From a virus: a stretch of DNA of 24,445 nucleotides. The position numbers and the translations under genes were made by a program. The DNA is taken from the IMG/VR virus record IMGVR_UViG_3300031951_001164, positions 1-24,445 of that record; one strand, written 5' to 3'. Shown here piece after piece: positions 1-8,221 of this stretch. Position 1 is the stretch's first letter. Each line of letters begins with the position of its first letter. The notes beneath the pieces were generated by a model. It was not told where the DNA came from, made no database searches, and saw only the letters and a program-made list of their open reading frames with translations.

Positions 1-364
1 ACAAATCGGGAGTATCTTCCGTAAAGAAAGTCAAAGTAGCACTTAAACCTTCATCAAAATCAAAGTTATTGTACCTTAATTGAGCAATAATATCTTGGCA
101 GATTTCTAATTGGTCACTCAAAACCTCTGCCTCATTAGTGTCCTCTGGTAACATCCTATCAAAGAAATATAAAGAGAAATTTAAAGTAACATTCCTTTCT
201 CCAACTGAACCACCTGTTAAATCAAAGAACAACGAAGGATAAATATTCTCCGTTCCCCTTGATAGGTAATCCGATAAGTCACCGAAGTAAACGCTTTTTA
301 TCTGCTTGTGAGCATTCCCGAGGCTTGTTATCTGTGCCACTATTTGATTGAGCGTTAGTGCCAT
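1..364 (-). CDS. Phage tail-completion/neck-like protein (3' truncated)
   Basis: The ATG is at 364 and the frame stays open to the window edge, giving about 121 residues that begin MALTLNQIVAQITSLGNAHK. The C-terminus lies outside the window. The pattern of a short helix, 'AHKQI', an FGD motif, then strands such as NVTLNFSLYFFD resembles small neck or tail-completion proteins that follow the adaptor in Bacteroidota phages. This resemblance is from memory. It is the last visible gene of the leftward late block, 57 nt after the adaptor-like gene, which supports a connector role. The exact function is not established. Confidence 0.6.
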   Translation of the reverse strand, partial: MALTLNQIVAQITSLGNAHKQIKSVYFGDLSDYLSRGTENIYPSLFFDLTGGSVGERNVTLNFSLYFFDRMLPEDTNEAEVLSDQLEICQDIIAQLRYNNFDFDEGLSATLTFFTEDTPDL

Positions 365-420
365 TTTCTTGTTTTTGTAAGTAAAGCCGTAGCTTTTTTT
401 GATTTTTTAGAGAATAGGTT

Positions 421-1011
421 TTATTCGCCACAACAACGATTTATATTACCTTGATATTTTTCTTCAAAACTCTTGCCCCTACAACAATCGGAATCATCCA
501 ACCAAATCGAAGTAGTATAGGCTTGTCTTTCTGGAACCATCGTATCGTAAGTAGAACCCGGATTGTTGTACTCTGGAAAAGTATTATATCCGCTTCTATC
601 AATTAAATACTTAACTAATCTTTGTTTATAAAACTCGGCTCTTGCTCTATATCTATCTGCTACATCAATAATCTCCGCAGCCGAAGGATTCTCTTGCCCT
701 TCTCCAGATTTACGAACCATTCCCTTATTGTAGAATTGATAACTCAATCCCATAGGAAGTTCACTCATTACATAATAAACGAGTGTCGGTGTTATGTAAG
801 TATCTAAAAGGCTTGTTTCAATTTGCGTTAGATTGTTATTAGCAATCCCATCTTGTAACCTTTCGTATAAAGCCGTTCCCAAAGCAGGAAGGATATACAT
901 ATCCTGTGCGGTTAAGATTTCTGGATTAACTAACTTTTCATCCACATTATTGTGAAGTCCTGTTCTGTCCTTAATAGTATCTACTGAAATAAAAAGTATG
1001 TTCCTGCTCAT
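421..1011 (-). CDS. Head-tail connector/adaptor-like protein (DUF6712-like)
   Basis: This is a 196-residue protein starting MSRNILFISVDTIKDRTG. It is mostly helical, with a core around residues 35-90 (TAQDMYILPALGTALYERL) typical of small phage adaptor proteins that dock below the portal. The C-terminus is Cys-rich, with two CC pairs (DDSDCCRGK and NRCCGE), which could bind metal or form disulfides. It starts 3 nt after the portal gene, so translation is probably coupled. I recall a Bacteroidota phage family, DUF6712, with this look, but the assignment is from memory and the role is inferred mainly from its place between portal and completion protein. Confidence 0.6.
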   Translation of the reverse strand: MSRNILFISVDTIKDRTGLHNNVDEKLVNPEILTAQDMYILPALGTALYERLQDGIANNNLTQIETSLLDTYITPTLVYYVMSELPMGLSYQFYNKGMVRKSGEGQENPSAAEIIDVADRYRARAEFYKQRLVKYLIDRSGYNTFPEYNNPGSTYDTMVPERQAYTTSIWLDDSDCCRGKSFEEKYQGNINRCCGE

Positions 1012-1014
1012 TTC

Positions 1015-2982
1015 TTATTTTTTAACTACAACTTTTGAAACCCATCTGTGTCTGCAAGAAGGAGAATGAATACCGTTTGGCATTGTCCACCAACCGCCAC
1101 CTCTATCGAATACCGAATATCCTAATCTACGAGAAAGCGTTTCTATTTCCGTTCTTGACCAAAACTTATCTAATCCCATTACTCGTTGGCAAAAAGGTCT
1201 CGATGGATGTGCATTTGAATCTCTTTCCCCATAAGGAACTTCTGGCTTCCATTCGTAAGCATAACGAATCAAAAAAGTTCTTTTAATAGGCTTATCAATA
1301 ATCTCACTTAAAGGCTTTAATAAAGTAGGTAATCCCGTTTTAGCATTTATTTTTAAATACTCTAATTCTATTAATTTATTAATCCTTTCTTGAATAACAA
1401 CTAAATCTTCTTTTAATGCTTTTGCGATATCCTCTGCAACTATGTTTTTATTTTTATCAATAATACTCAAGATTTTTTTATCTAATGTATCATCAACTAC
1501 TTCAGCGAACATTTGCATTTCTTCATCCGCATTAAATACTTGTCTTGTTGCTAATACAGAAAAGTTTTCAGCCTTCTCTCCGTATTCATCAAACATAGAA
1601 ATAACGGAATCAATATCACTAAATCTCTGCTCATACGTTTCATCCCCTAACCAAGTGTTAATTGCTTCATCATCTAATCCATAGCCACTCTTTAACATTT
1701 GTATGGCTTGGTCTCTTGTTATTTCCCCTTTATTGTATTTACGGATTATTCGTTGAAAATTTTGCCATTCTCTACCTTTCATTCCCTTTAAATGCTCATT
1801 GATTAGCCCTTGTTGAGTAGGTTCAACAGGTGTTTGGTATTTGGTCATATCAACACCAATCTTTTCAAGAATCCACTCTTTAGGAGCAAATTGAGAAATA
1901 ACGCTCTCGCTAAACTCAAAGTTTATCGGTTCTACCGGCTTAATATAAAGTTCAGTAGTTACTCCGTTGATTTCAGCCAAGGAATTAAAAATACCCTCTA
2001 AATACTGTTGCTTATCGTTTACATAAGTATTCTTAAAAACCTCGTAACCATCTCTAATCTCGGAACGAGTACCCAAAGAACCTTCAACCAAAATACCAAA
2101 CAAAGAAGGCGTAGTTATCTGATGTCCTGCAAAAATATTCTGCTGAATCATTGTATCTACTCTTCCGAAATCTTCTTTTGTTAAATCACTCGCTCCTAAA
2201 TCATCAACCGCAGGTTTCTTTGCGATATCTTGAACGAAAGAAAGAATAAACTTCTTACCATCCGAACCGCTAAATCTTTCGGTAAATCTTCTTTCAATAT
2301 TTCTCTTTTCATCCGGTGTCGGCTCTCCGTTAGGTAAAGTAATAAGTTTACTTGCAGAAAACCCTGTTTGTGCATTACCCAAGACGTGCTTGGAAACCTC
2401 AACATCACTTTCAATATAATTTAACGCACCTATGTAACCCGGTAAAGCGTAAGTATCTAAACCCGGTCTGTATTCTTTAATGTAAAGAATCTGCTTACCC
2501 TCTCTTAAATCTTTATTATATCCTAAAACAACTTCTGCCTCGGCTTTTCTATCGTTCCAATCTTTAATCCAATATTGAGTATTGTCTTTATTAGAACGAA
2601 CTTTTGTATAGTCAATATGACTAATAGAAGCAATTTGACCACCAATTTTACTCCAAACTATCTCTAAATAAGCACCACCGAAAACCTCTATATCAATGGA
2701 AACTTTACGAGTAACATCAGTCAAAGATTCGTAAGGATTAGCCTTATTAATAAACTCTTCGGCTTTTACATCATCTTCTTTTGCTGCCCATCCATTTCCT
2801 GTAATGTAATTTACCTTACCTTTTACAATAGCGTTATGTTTCGCACTCTTATTGTAAAGGCTTAATAAATAATTAGGGTAATCGTTTTTGTCTCCAAACT
2901 CGATATATCCTACACCCTTTTTTTCTTTGTATTCGGGTTGCTTTGCTTCCGCAAATGTTAATATAACTAAATTATCCATCAT
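1015..2982 (-). CDS. Portal protein with MuF/gp7-like C-terminal domain
   Basis: This is a 655-residue protein. The N-terminal about 400 residues read as a phage portal (GDKNDYPNYLLSLYNKSAKH, then a Gly/Asn-rich turn, and GTRSEIRDGYEVFKNTYVN near residue 320), the ring through which DNA enters and leaves the head. Residues about 500-545 look like a small winged helix (AEDIAKALKEDL, then a recognition-like helix). Residues 567-655 carry HPSRPFC (592-598) and CRHRW (643-647), a Cys/His arrangement seen at the C-terminus of SPP1 gp7/Mu F minor head proteins. The protein therefore looks like a portal fused to part of a minor head protein. The ATG at 2982 overlaps the previous stop (ATGA); a second ATG lies at 2979. 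Portal is well supported; the C-terminal assignment is moderate. Confidence 0.8.
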   Translation of the reverse strand: MMDNLVILTFAEAKQPEYKEKKGVGYIEFGDKNDYPNYLLSLYNKSAKHNAIVKGKVNYITGNGWAAKEDDVKAEEFINKANPYESLTDVTRKVSIDIEVFGGAYLEIVWSKIGGQIASISHIDYTKVRSNKDNTQYWIKDWNDRKAEAEVVLGYNKDLREGKQILYIKEYRPGLDTYALPGYIGALNYIESDVEVSKHVLGNAQTGFSASKLITLPNGEPTPDEKRNIERRFTERFSGSDGKKFILSFVQDIAKKPAVDDLGASDLTKEDFGRVDTMIQQNIFAGHQITTPSLFGILVEGSLGTRSEIRDGYEVFKNTYVNDKQQYLEGIFNSLAEINGVTTELYIKPVEPINFEFSESVISQFAPKEWILEKIGVDMTKYQTPVEPTQQGLINEHLKGMKGREWQNFQRIIRKYNKGEITRDQAIQMLKSGYGLDDEAINTWLGDETYEQRFSDIDSVISMFDEYGEKAENFSVLATRQVFNADEEMQMFAEVVDDTLDKKILSIIDKNKNIVAEDIAKALKEDLVVIQERINKLIELEYLKINAKTGLPTLLKPLSEIIDKPIKRTFLIRYAYEWKPEVPYGERDSNAHPSRPFCQRVMGLDKFWSRTEIETLSRRLGYSVFDRGGGWWTMPNGIHSPSCRHRWVSKVVVKK

Positions 2983-3356
2983 CGTACTATAAATGTGTTA
3001 TTTGGTTGGTGTTTCGTATATGTAAAAGAAGTAGATTCCGAAAGCCTCATTATGCCTGTTTCCACTAATCCGGTAGCATTGGCAGGGTTTGTATTCGTGG
3101 TAGAAGTTTGCTCATAGATTTGATATTCCCACTCCCCAGAATCTTGAGTACCGAAATAAGTATTTGTAACGATTGAGAATTGATTAAACCTATCTTTAAA
3201 AGCAGAAGTATCGGCAGCGTTTAGGATAACAAATTTAACCTCTATATTACTGCCCCTATGCGTAAAAACGAATAAATAATTCGGTGCTGAAAGTGTCTGC
3301 TTCTCCTTTAAAGTAAGGATAATTTGACTTGTTGCACCCTTCGTTAAATATATCAT
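2979..3356 (-). CDS. Small phage structural protein, unknown function
   Basis: This is a 125-residue protein starting MIYLTKGATSQIILTL. It is Thr/Ser/Asn-rich and strand-rich, with no membrane segment and no catalytic motif. The pattern resembles small beta-sandwich virion proteins found beside the portal in Bacteroidota phages (recollection only). It overlaps the portal start by 4 nt. It is the first gene after the strong terminator at 3399-3420, and a promoter-like TTG-N18-CTATTTA lies 5 nt before its ATG, so it may head its own transcript with the portal, adaptor and completion genes. Function is unknown; virion component is inferred from position. Confidence 0.6.
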   Translation of the reverse strand: MIYLTKGATSQIILTLKEKQTLSAPNYLFVFTHRGSNIEVKFVILNAADTSAFKDRFNQFSIVTNTYFGTQDSGEWEYQIYEQTSTTNTNPANATGLVETGIMRLSESTSFTYTKHQPNNTFIVR

Positions 3357-3361
3357 ACTAC

Positions 3362-3389
3362 TAAATAGATAAATCGTGAATTTTTACAA
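3362..3389 (-). promoter_or_regulatory. Candidate late promoter (TTG-N18-CTATTTA)
   Basis: On the minus strand TTG (3389-3387) is followed after 18 nt by CTATTTA (3368-3362), which ends 5 nt before the ATG at 3356. It lies just after the terminator at 3399-3420. The layout resembles Bacteroidota promoters (-33 TTG, -7 TA-rich). Similar elements occur at 5593-5622 and 13298-13326. If it is a promoter, the mRNA would start almost at the ATG. Confidence 0.35.
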
Positions 3390-3420
3390 TAAAGAAAAAG
3401 CCACCCCCGAAGGGATGGCT
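3385..3420 (-). terminator. Rho-independent terminator after the tail tube gene
   Basis: On the minus strand AGCCATCCC-TTCG-GGGGTGGCT (3420-3399) forms a 9-bp stem with one G-T pair, capped by a UUCG loop closed by C-G. It is followed by TTTTTCTTTATTG. This is a classic intrinsic terminator. It separates the tail tube gene (stop at 3453) from the unknown-portal-adaptor genes. Confidence 0.85.
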
Positions 3421-3452
3421 AATCTACCTACCTATAACGAACCACGAAAGCC

Positions 3453-3965
3453 TTATGATACGAGACCTGCGATAATTCCGCTATTTACTTCGGGAGCAAG
3501 TTCTTTCTCGCCACCTGTAAAAGTCAGAGAATATCCATTACGGTCTCCTTGTGCGGTTCCTGTTGCAGAAGTTCCACCGGTTACATCTAAACCAGAATAA
3601 CGACCTAACAACCAATATTTGTCGTTAGCATCTTGAACAACTGCCATTAATGTATTTTTTGCAAGTAACAAGATTTCATTTCTTGTATTTGCTTGAAGTT
3701 TGTTAAGAACGATAGATAGTTCTTGAGCATAAAACACAGTTCCGTTCTCAACAGAAGCGGTAATTGTTTCAGTCAAAGCACCTGTATTCTTAACTAACTC
3801 ATATTTGTAGAATACCTTTCCGGCTGCTTTTGTGATAGCTGAAACGATACCAGAAGCCTCTGTAACTGAACTCACATTAGCGTGAGCAATCAGCCATACC
3901 GCTTTGATACCGCCTAAACTTTCTCTGCAATCCAGAGTGTATCCTTGTGTTAAAGCACAAGCCAT
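3453..3965 (-). CDS. Putative major tail tube protein
   Basis: This is a 170-residue protein starting MACALTQGYTLDCRESLGG. It is Ala/Thr/Gly-rich with alternating strands and no charged coiled coil, as expected for a tube subunit made in many copies. The Cys-containing start (CALTQGYTLDC) is, to my memory, typical of a Bacteroidota phage family annotated as tail tube or tail structural protein. It lies directly after the major capsid gene, with a hairpin between the two and a strong terminator after its stop. This suits a highly expressed short mRNA. It could instead be a head decoration protein; tail tube is favoured but not proven. Confidence 0.6.
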   Translation of the reverse strand: MACALTQGYTLDCRESLGGIKAVWLIAHANVSSVTEASGIVSAITKAAGKVFYKYELVKNTGALTETITASVENGTVFYAQELSIVLNKLQANTRNEILLLAKNTLMAVVQDANDKYWLLGRYSGLDVTGGTSATGTAQGDRNGYSLTFTGGEKELAPEVNSGIIAGLVS

Positions 3966-3987
3966 TGTATTGAGTTTATTAAGTTAA

Positions 3988-4017
3988 GAGTGGGTAACCC
4001 AGAAAGATTACCCACTC
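3988..4017 (-). other. Perfect 10-bp hairpin between capsid and tail tube genes
   Basis: GAGTGGGTAA (3988-3997) and TTACCCACTC (4008-4017) are perfect inverted repeats with a 10-nt loop. On the minus strand the stem is followed by TTAACTTAATAAAC, a poor T-tract. It is therefore more likely a leaky terminator, an mRNA-end stabiliser or a processing site than a full stop. The tail tube ATG is 22 nt downstream. Confidence 0.65.
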
Positions 4018-4023
4018 GTTTAA

Positions 4024-4965
4024 TTAGATAATGAAAGAAGCAATCTCATCCAAGAAGGCAACATTCACGCCCATCTTGAACTCGCTCACGAAACGAACTT
4101 GGTCAGCCTCTTTTGCATAGAAAAGTTCGAAACGCTCTTCTTCATTAAGAAGGTCTGTTCCCAAGAACATATTGCTCAAACGGATAGCATAAATCTTGTT
4201 AGTTCCGTTCAAACCGGGAGTTGCTACAACTTTAATCGGAGTACCGGGCAAGAAGAACTCGCTATTTGCCTTTCCATCGAAAGCGTAGTTGTACATATTC
4301 GCATTCTTCAAAGCGATAGTGTAAGTACGGAACACATCCATACCGCACCAGATAGTCATATCATCCTTATCTACAACAGTAGCAGGAATTGCTTTGTAAA
4401 GAGCATCGAAGATAGCAACAACATTCGCAGTAGTGATTGCAGTTGCAGTACCACCGTAATAAGTAGCGTTGTTAGCTTCTACCGCAGAAGTACCAATCAA
4501 AGTAACTAAACCTTGGAATTTGTTAAGGTTTACATTCGCACTTCCTGTTGAACCTTGCCAGATAGCAGTTTCAAGTTGAGATGCGATACGAGCAGCCTTC
4601 TTGTCTGTATAGTCAGAAGCGAAAGCGATTGAATCGTAGCGGCTTCCCTCTGGTAAAGCCTTCTGCAAATATTTTGCTTCAAGGTCTTTAGGGCAAAGAG
4701 ATTCGTTTACTTTAATCTTACCAACAGTTACAGTACGCTGCGTGAAAGTAGTAGAACCAGAAGCATTGAAGCCACAAGTACCACCGCTTTGGAAGATAGC
4801 GTCAGTATCCATAATGTTGATTGTCTCGGCAGATTTTACACCTACCATTACGTTTCCTTGACTCTTAATCAAAGAAGCGGTTTTGCTTCCGAGTACGGAA
4901 GAAGTTACCAATAGAGCTTCATTCTCTTTGGTATAATTTGCTAATGCTGAAACATCAAAAGCCAT
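4024..4965 (-). CDS. Major capsid protein
   Basis: This is a 313-residue protein starting MAFDVSALANYTKENEALLV. Its length, its place after the protease and scaffold genes, and its C-terminal half (MTIWCGMDVFRTYTIALKNANMYNYAF, cited in part; then FFLPGTPIKVVATPGLNG; then ending VRFVSEFKMGVNVAFLDEIA) fit a capsid protein of Bacteroidota tailed phages, probably HK97-fold. The N-terminal about 30 residues are helical and could be trimmed by the upstream protease, but no cleavage site is evident. It is followed by a hairpin and then the tube gene, as expected for the most abundant virion product. No Shine-Dalgarno is seen; the leader is AT-rich. Confidence 0.8.
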   Translation of the reverse strand: MAFDVSALANYTKENEALLVTSSVLGSKTASLIKSQGNVMVGVKSAETINIMDTDAIFQSGGTCGFNASGSTTFTQRTVTVGKIKVNESLCPKDLEAKYLQKALPEGSRYDSIAFASDYTDKKAARIASQLETAIWQGSTGSANVNLNKFQGLVTLIGTSAVEANNATYYGGTATAITTANVVAIFDALYKAIPATVVDKDDMTIWCGMDVFRTYTIALKNANMYNYAFDGKANSEFFLPGTPIKVVATPGLNGTNKIYAIRLSNMFLGTDLLNEEERFELFYAKEADQVRFVSEFKMGVNVAFLDEIASFII

Positions 4966-4993
4966 TGTTATTAAATTTTAAGTTTTTAAAAAT

Positions 4994-5578
4994 TTATTTT
5001 GCGTAATTAGAAAGAAAACGAGAGATTTTATCGTTTTTAGATTCGAAATGCTTTGTGAATTGTTTAGGTTGAGTAGGAGCAACTGAAGGAGTTTTAGTAA
5101 GTTCGATAACTACATCTGTAAGTTCAGAAATAGCTTTTGAGAACTTATCGTTCATTTGAGCAATATTCTCGCTCATTTTAACTTCAGCTTCTTTCTTGTA
5201 ACCTTTTAAAGCCTCAAGTTGTGCTTCCATTTCAGCAACCTTCTTCTTCATTAATTCAACTTCAGATTCAGGTGCTTCAACTTCTACTTCAACTTCTGGA
5301 ACTTTGATTTCAAGGATTGTGCCTGTTTCATCTAAAACGATAACAGATCCATCAGCAAGAGTATGCTCTCCGGCAGGAGCAGGAACTTCGTTTCCGGCTT
5401 CATCTAAAAGAGTAACCTTACCGCCAACCTCAAGTTTATCAACCATAACTTTAACGCCACTCGCTAAAACATATTCAGCGAAATTGGCAACAGCGACTTC
5501 GGGAGCATCTACCGATGGCTCGATAGTAGCTTCAGCGAACATCGCCTTGATTTTTAATAATGCTTCTTGTGGAGACAT
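4994..5578 (-). CDS. Scaffold-like head assembly protein
   Basis: The 194-residue form starts MSPQEALLKIKAMFAEA. Residues about 35-90 form a beta-rich unit with repeats of the type KVTLLDEAGNEVPAPAGEH. After an acidic Glu/Val stretch comes a charged coiled coil (about residues 105-165, MKKKVAEMEAQLEALKG), then a basic C-terminus ending KISRFLSNYAK. Beta unit plus coiled coil between protease and capsid genes suggests an internal scaffold, possibly digested by the protease. The frame is open back to a TTG at 5662, but that part codes through the terminator at 5631-5654. An ATG at 5593 (MGKFF) overlaps a promoter-like CTATTTA, so 5578 is preferred and 5593 is possible. Confidence 0.65.
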   Translation of the reverse strand: MSPQEALLKIKAMFAEATIEPSVDAPEVAVANFAEYVLASGVKVMVDKLEVGGKVTLLDEAGNEVPAPAGEHTLADGSVIVLDETGTILEIKVPEVEVEVEAPESEVELMKKKVAEMEAQLEALKGYKKEAEVKMSENIAQMNDKFSKAISELTDVVIELTKTPSVAPTQPKQFTKHFESKNDKISRFLSNYAK

Positions 5579-5592
5579 AAAGAATTTACCCA

Positions 5593-5622
5593 TAAATAGT
5601 AAACAATAATATATGTGACCAA
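5593..5622 (-). promoter_or_regulatory. Candidate late promoter before the scaffold gene
   Basis: On the minus strand TTG (5622-5620, within TTTGG) is followed after 20 nt by CTATTTA (5599-5593). It begins 9 nt past the terminator stem at 5631-5654 and sits 14 nt before the ATG at 5578. It has the same elements and similar spacing as those at 3362-3389 and 13298-13326. Confidence 0.35.
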
Positions 5623-5654
5623 ATAGAAAAAGGGGAGTGTAGAAACACCCCCCT
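5621..5654 (-). terminator. Rho-independent terminator between protease and scaffold genes
   Basis: On the minus strand AGGGGGGTGT-TTCT-ACACTCCCCT forms a 10-bp stem (one G-T pair) with a 4-nt loop, followed by TTTTCTATTT. The protease gene stops at 5678 and the scaffold starts at 5578. Its presence argues against scaffold starts further upstream. Confidence 0.8.
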
Positions 5655-5677
5655 TCAAACAAAACTATGAAAACTAA

Positions 5678-6562
5678 CTATGAAACCTCTTTTAGAATGT
5701 CGATAATGTCTTGCATCATCTTTTCTTCTTTTGATTGGGTTTTGTAATTAAATATCCCTTCAACCGAAAACCCTTGTACTTTGCCATCCTTAATCATCTG
5801 CCAAACTTCATCATTTTCAACCTTAAAAGAACCAAACCAACTACCATCCTTTACATCTTCAAAACCTTTCATTGGTTTAATGCCTCTGTTTTCATCTACT
5901 ATCCAACTCTCAAACATTGTTATCCCATCCATCACTTGACCAGAATCGTGCATCAAATTTACATTATTTTGGTAACCTTTCTTAAAATATTTTTGAGCAA
6001 TCTTTTTAATAGTGTCTTTTGTAAATACAACATAATATTCTCCATTTCCATCGTTTCGGTAAATAGGAGTATCGGCTAACATCAAAGCACCACTTATGAT
6101 TCTTTCCTCTTCATCTTGAATGGCAAACTTTTGTCTTTCTATTGATTTAATTTTAGCCTCTGCCCAACTCAAAGCACTCGCTCCACCCCACGCATCGTAC
6201 ATTAATTGCCCACAACCATCTCCGTAACCTTTTGACTTTTCAGCATTCTCTTTGTGTCTGGCAAGAAAAGAGTACATTCTTTTAATTGTCTCAAAAGATA
6301 TCGGTTCGCCTTTTGCTAATTGGTTTGCTCTTTGCTTACCAACAGGAGTACCACAAGAACCCCATCCGTTTTCTTCTGCCCATTTTAAAGCCGCCTTTGC
6401 GTTATTACTTACGGATTCAGGATAATCAGAATAAGAATCTTGGAAAGCTAAAAATGATTTTTCTATCGCAGGTCTATCTACTAACGCAACGAAATCAACC
6501 TCTACATTAGATTCTAAATCTTCAACTATATCTAATCGGTATATTGGTAATTCTTTTTCCAT
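5678..6562 (-). CDS. Phage head maturation protease, XkdF-like (S78-type), with inserted domain
   Basis: This is a 294-residue protein. Residues 1-42 (PIYRLDIVEDLESNVEVDFV) and 150-294 match the pattern of XkdF-like putative phage serine proteases. His205 in NLMHDSGQV and Ser266 in GFSVEGIF are the likely catalytic pair. The protease would trim the capsid or scaffold during head assembly; both genes follow directly. Between the halves, residues about 47-145 form a separate domain with SCGTPVGKQRANQLAKGE, a Lys/Arg helix and GDGCGQLMYDAWGG. That motif set recurs in other phage proteins, to my memory, but I cannot name its function. CTATTTA lies 5 nt before the ATG but has no TTG partner. The gap from the tape measure stop is 15 nt. 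Confidence 0.75.
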   Translation of the reverse strand: MEKELPIYRLDIVEDLESNVEVDFVALVDRPAIEKSFLAFQDSYSDYPESVSNNAKAALKWAEENGWGSCGTPVGKQRANQLAKGEPISFETIKRMYSFLARHKENAEKSKGYGDGCGQLMYDAWGGASALSWAEAKIKSIERQKFAIQDEEERIISGALMLADTPIYRNDGNGEYYVVFTKDTIKKIAQKYFKKGYQNNVNLMHDSGQVMDGITMFESWIVDENRGIKPMKGFEDVKDGSWFGSFKVENDEVWQMIKDGKVQGFSVEGIFNYKTQSKEEKMMQDIIDILKEVS

Positions 6563-6577
6563 AACTATAAATAGATT

Positions 6578-8221
6578 TTAACCTAATCTTGCAGCTCTGT
6601 TAATTCTTCTAATTCTTTCTTGTGAGTTAGTTACATCACTTTCAAGGACATACGCTCTATTTGTCGCTGAACCTAATTGCTGAATAGCTTGAGCATTTAA
6701 CAAAGTAGGATTAGATTGTATAAATTGTCCGGGATTAATTGGTGGAGTGTTACTTACTGAAGGTGCTTGTGTATTGTCACTAACTCCTGTTGCACCCGGT
6801 GGTGGTGGTATTTTTGTAGCTAAAATTTTCTTAACATTTAATAAACCCGCAAGGATTACCGTACCTGCCGCAATCCCACCAAATGGTGGTGGATATGTCG
6901 CTAATGCTTTGTTTGCTCCTGCATAAGTATCAACAGTAGCCTGAGCAATAGATAAAGCCTTCCCTGCAACTGTATTCCTTCCAACTGCATCTGCGATTGT
7001 ACCTAATGCACCAGAAATAACCGCAGCCTTTGTTTCTGCTGCTGCTTCATCTCTTTTCTTTTCTTGTTCTTTCGATTGTTTATCAAATAAATCAAATTCA
7101 GCTTGTGTTGCTTTTCTATCTACTAATTTTTGCCTTTCAAGTTCTCTTATTTGTTGAAATCTTTTTTCTTGTTCTTGAAAAGATAAATTACCAGATTCAA
7201 TTTCAAAACCTAATAACGCTGCGTATTGGTCTCTCGCACTTTGAATGTTTTTGCTTGTAATTACCGATAATGCACTACTAACTTCTTGTGCTGATGTTAT
7301 TTGATTTATTAATTCTTGTTGTGTGTTTTTTGCAAACTCTTCATCTTTTTTCTTTTGAAGTTCTGCTGCCCTTTTTGTTTCTTCATCTTGATAAAATTGC
7401 AATAATGCCTTTCTTGATTCAAGTTGCCTTTGTAATCTTTTCTTTTCTTCTTCTGCCGACTTTTCTTCTCTCTTCTTTCTTTCTTCTGCGGCTTTTTCTT
7501 GTGCTTCTTTTCTTTTGTCTAATTCTTCTTGCTCTGTTTTTGTTACCTCTTGTGTTCCGGCTATAAATCTTTTATTTGCTTCATCGTATCTTTTGCCAAA
7601 TCCTGTAACCGCTTCTTTTGCACTATCCCACGCACCAACAAAATCCCCTTGAATTAATTTACCTACTGCTTTACCTAAACTTCCAAGACCTTGTAAAAAT
7701 GCAGTAATTGCTGAATATGCAACACCGAAACCTTTTGTAACATAAGGTAAGGCTTGTGTCGCTAAATCTATAAACGCATCAAAGACAGGTTCAATGGCGG
7801 CGAATATGCCATTAAATATCTTTTGAAACCCTATTAATAAAGGCTGAAGTTTCTTTGTTGCTCTTTCCGATTGAGCAAACGCAGCAATCAAACCACCTAA
7901 TGCCGCTACAAACAAACCTATTCCGGTAGCCTTTAACGCTCCACCGAATGTTTGAGTAGATACTTTTAGTTTATTTAACGCACCGCCTACTTGCCCCAAA
8001 GGACCGGGTGCTGCGGATAATTGGTCAATCCAATCTCCTGCGGCTTGTTTACTACCTTTGAGTTTATCTTCTAAATCATCAATCTCATTGGTAAGCCTTT
8101 TAAAGTCCTCTGAACCTGCTGCGGTTTCTTTTAATTGCTTTTTTAAAGCCTTTAATTCGCCAATAGAACCTGCAACATTGGTTTTTATATTGACATTTAC
8201 GCCAACTGTCTCGTTTGCCAT
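6578..8221 (-). CDS. Tail tape measure protein
   Basis: This is a 547-residue protein. After a short basic N-terminal helix region (GELKALKKQLKETA) come hydrophobic stretches at about 98-116 (GIGLFVAALGGLIAAFA) and 125-180. A long Lys/Glu/Arg coiled coil follows at about 225-300, with more helix to about 400. A second hydrophobic Gly/Ala segment (about 400-470) precedes a Pro/Asn-rich C-terminus. This architecture is typical of tape measures, which set tail length and pass into the host envelope at ejection. It is short for the family, suggesting a short flexible tail of roughly 80 nm by the usual length rule (inference). It overlaps the previous gene by 25 nt. Confidence 0.8.
   Translation of the reverse strand: MANETVGVNVNIKTNVAGSIGELKALKKQLKETAAGSEDFKRLTNEIDDLEDKLKGSKQAAGDWIDQLSAAPGPLGQVGGALNKLKVSTQTFGGALKATGIGLFVAALGGLIAAFAQSERATKKLQPLLIGFQKIFNGIFAAIEPVFDAFIDLATQALPYVTKGFGVAYSAITAFLQGLGSLGKAVGKLIQGDFVGAWDSAKEAVTGFGKRYDEANKRFIAGTQEVTKTEQEELDKRKEAQEKAAEERKKREEKSAEEEKKRLQRQLESRKALLQFYQDEETKRAAELQKKKDEEFAKNTQQELINQITSAQEVSSALSVITSKNIQSARDQYAALLGFEIESGNLSFQEQEKRFQQIRELERQKLVDRKATQAEFDLFDKQSKEQEKKRDEAAAETKAAVISGALGTIADAVGRNTVAGKALSIAQATVDTYAGANKALATYPPPFGGIAAGTVILAGLLNVKKILATKIPPPPGATGVSDNTQAPSVSNTPPINPGQFIQSNPTLLNAQAIQQLGSATNRAYVLESDVTNSQERIRRINRAARLG

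Noticed and set aside
4099-4509. 136-codon rightward ORF opposite the major capsid gene
   Set aside because: Composition is Ser/Ile-rich without pattern and it opposes a strongly supported gene.
5579-5662. N-terminal extension of the scaffold gene (TTG start, hydrophobic segment)
   Set aside because: It codes through the terminator stem and loop at 5631-5654 and would need a TTG start; the hydrophobic residues come from the T-rich terminator and leader.
7030-7566. Rightward hydrophobic ORFs opposite the tape measure gene
   Set aside because: They are the complement of Lys/Glu/Gln-rich coiled-coil codons, which always gives Phe/Leu-rich antisense frames.
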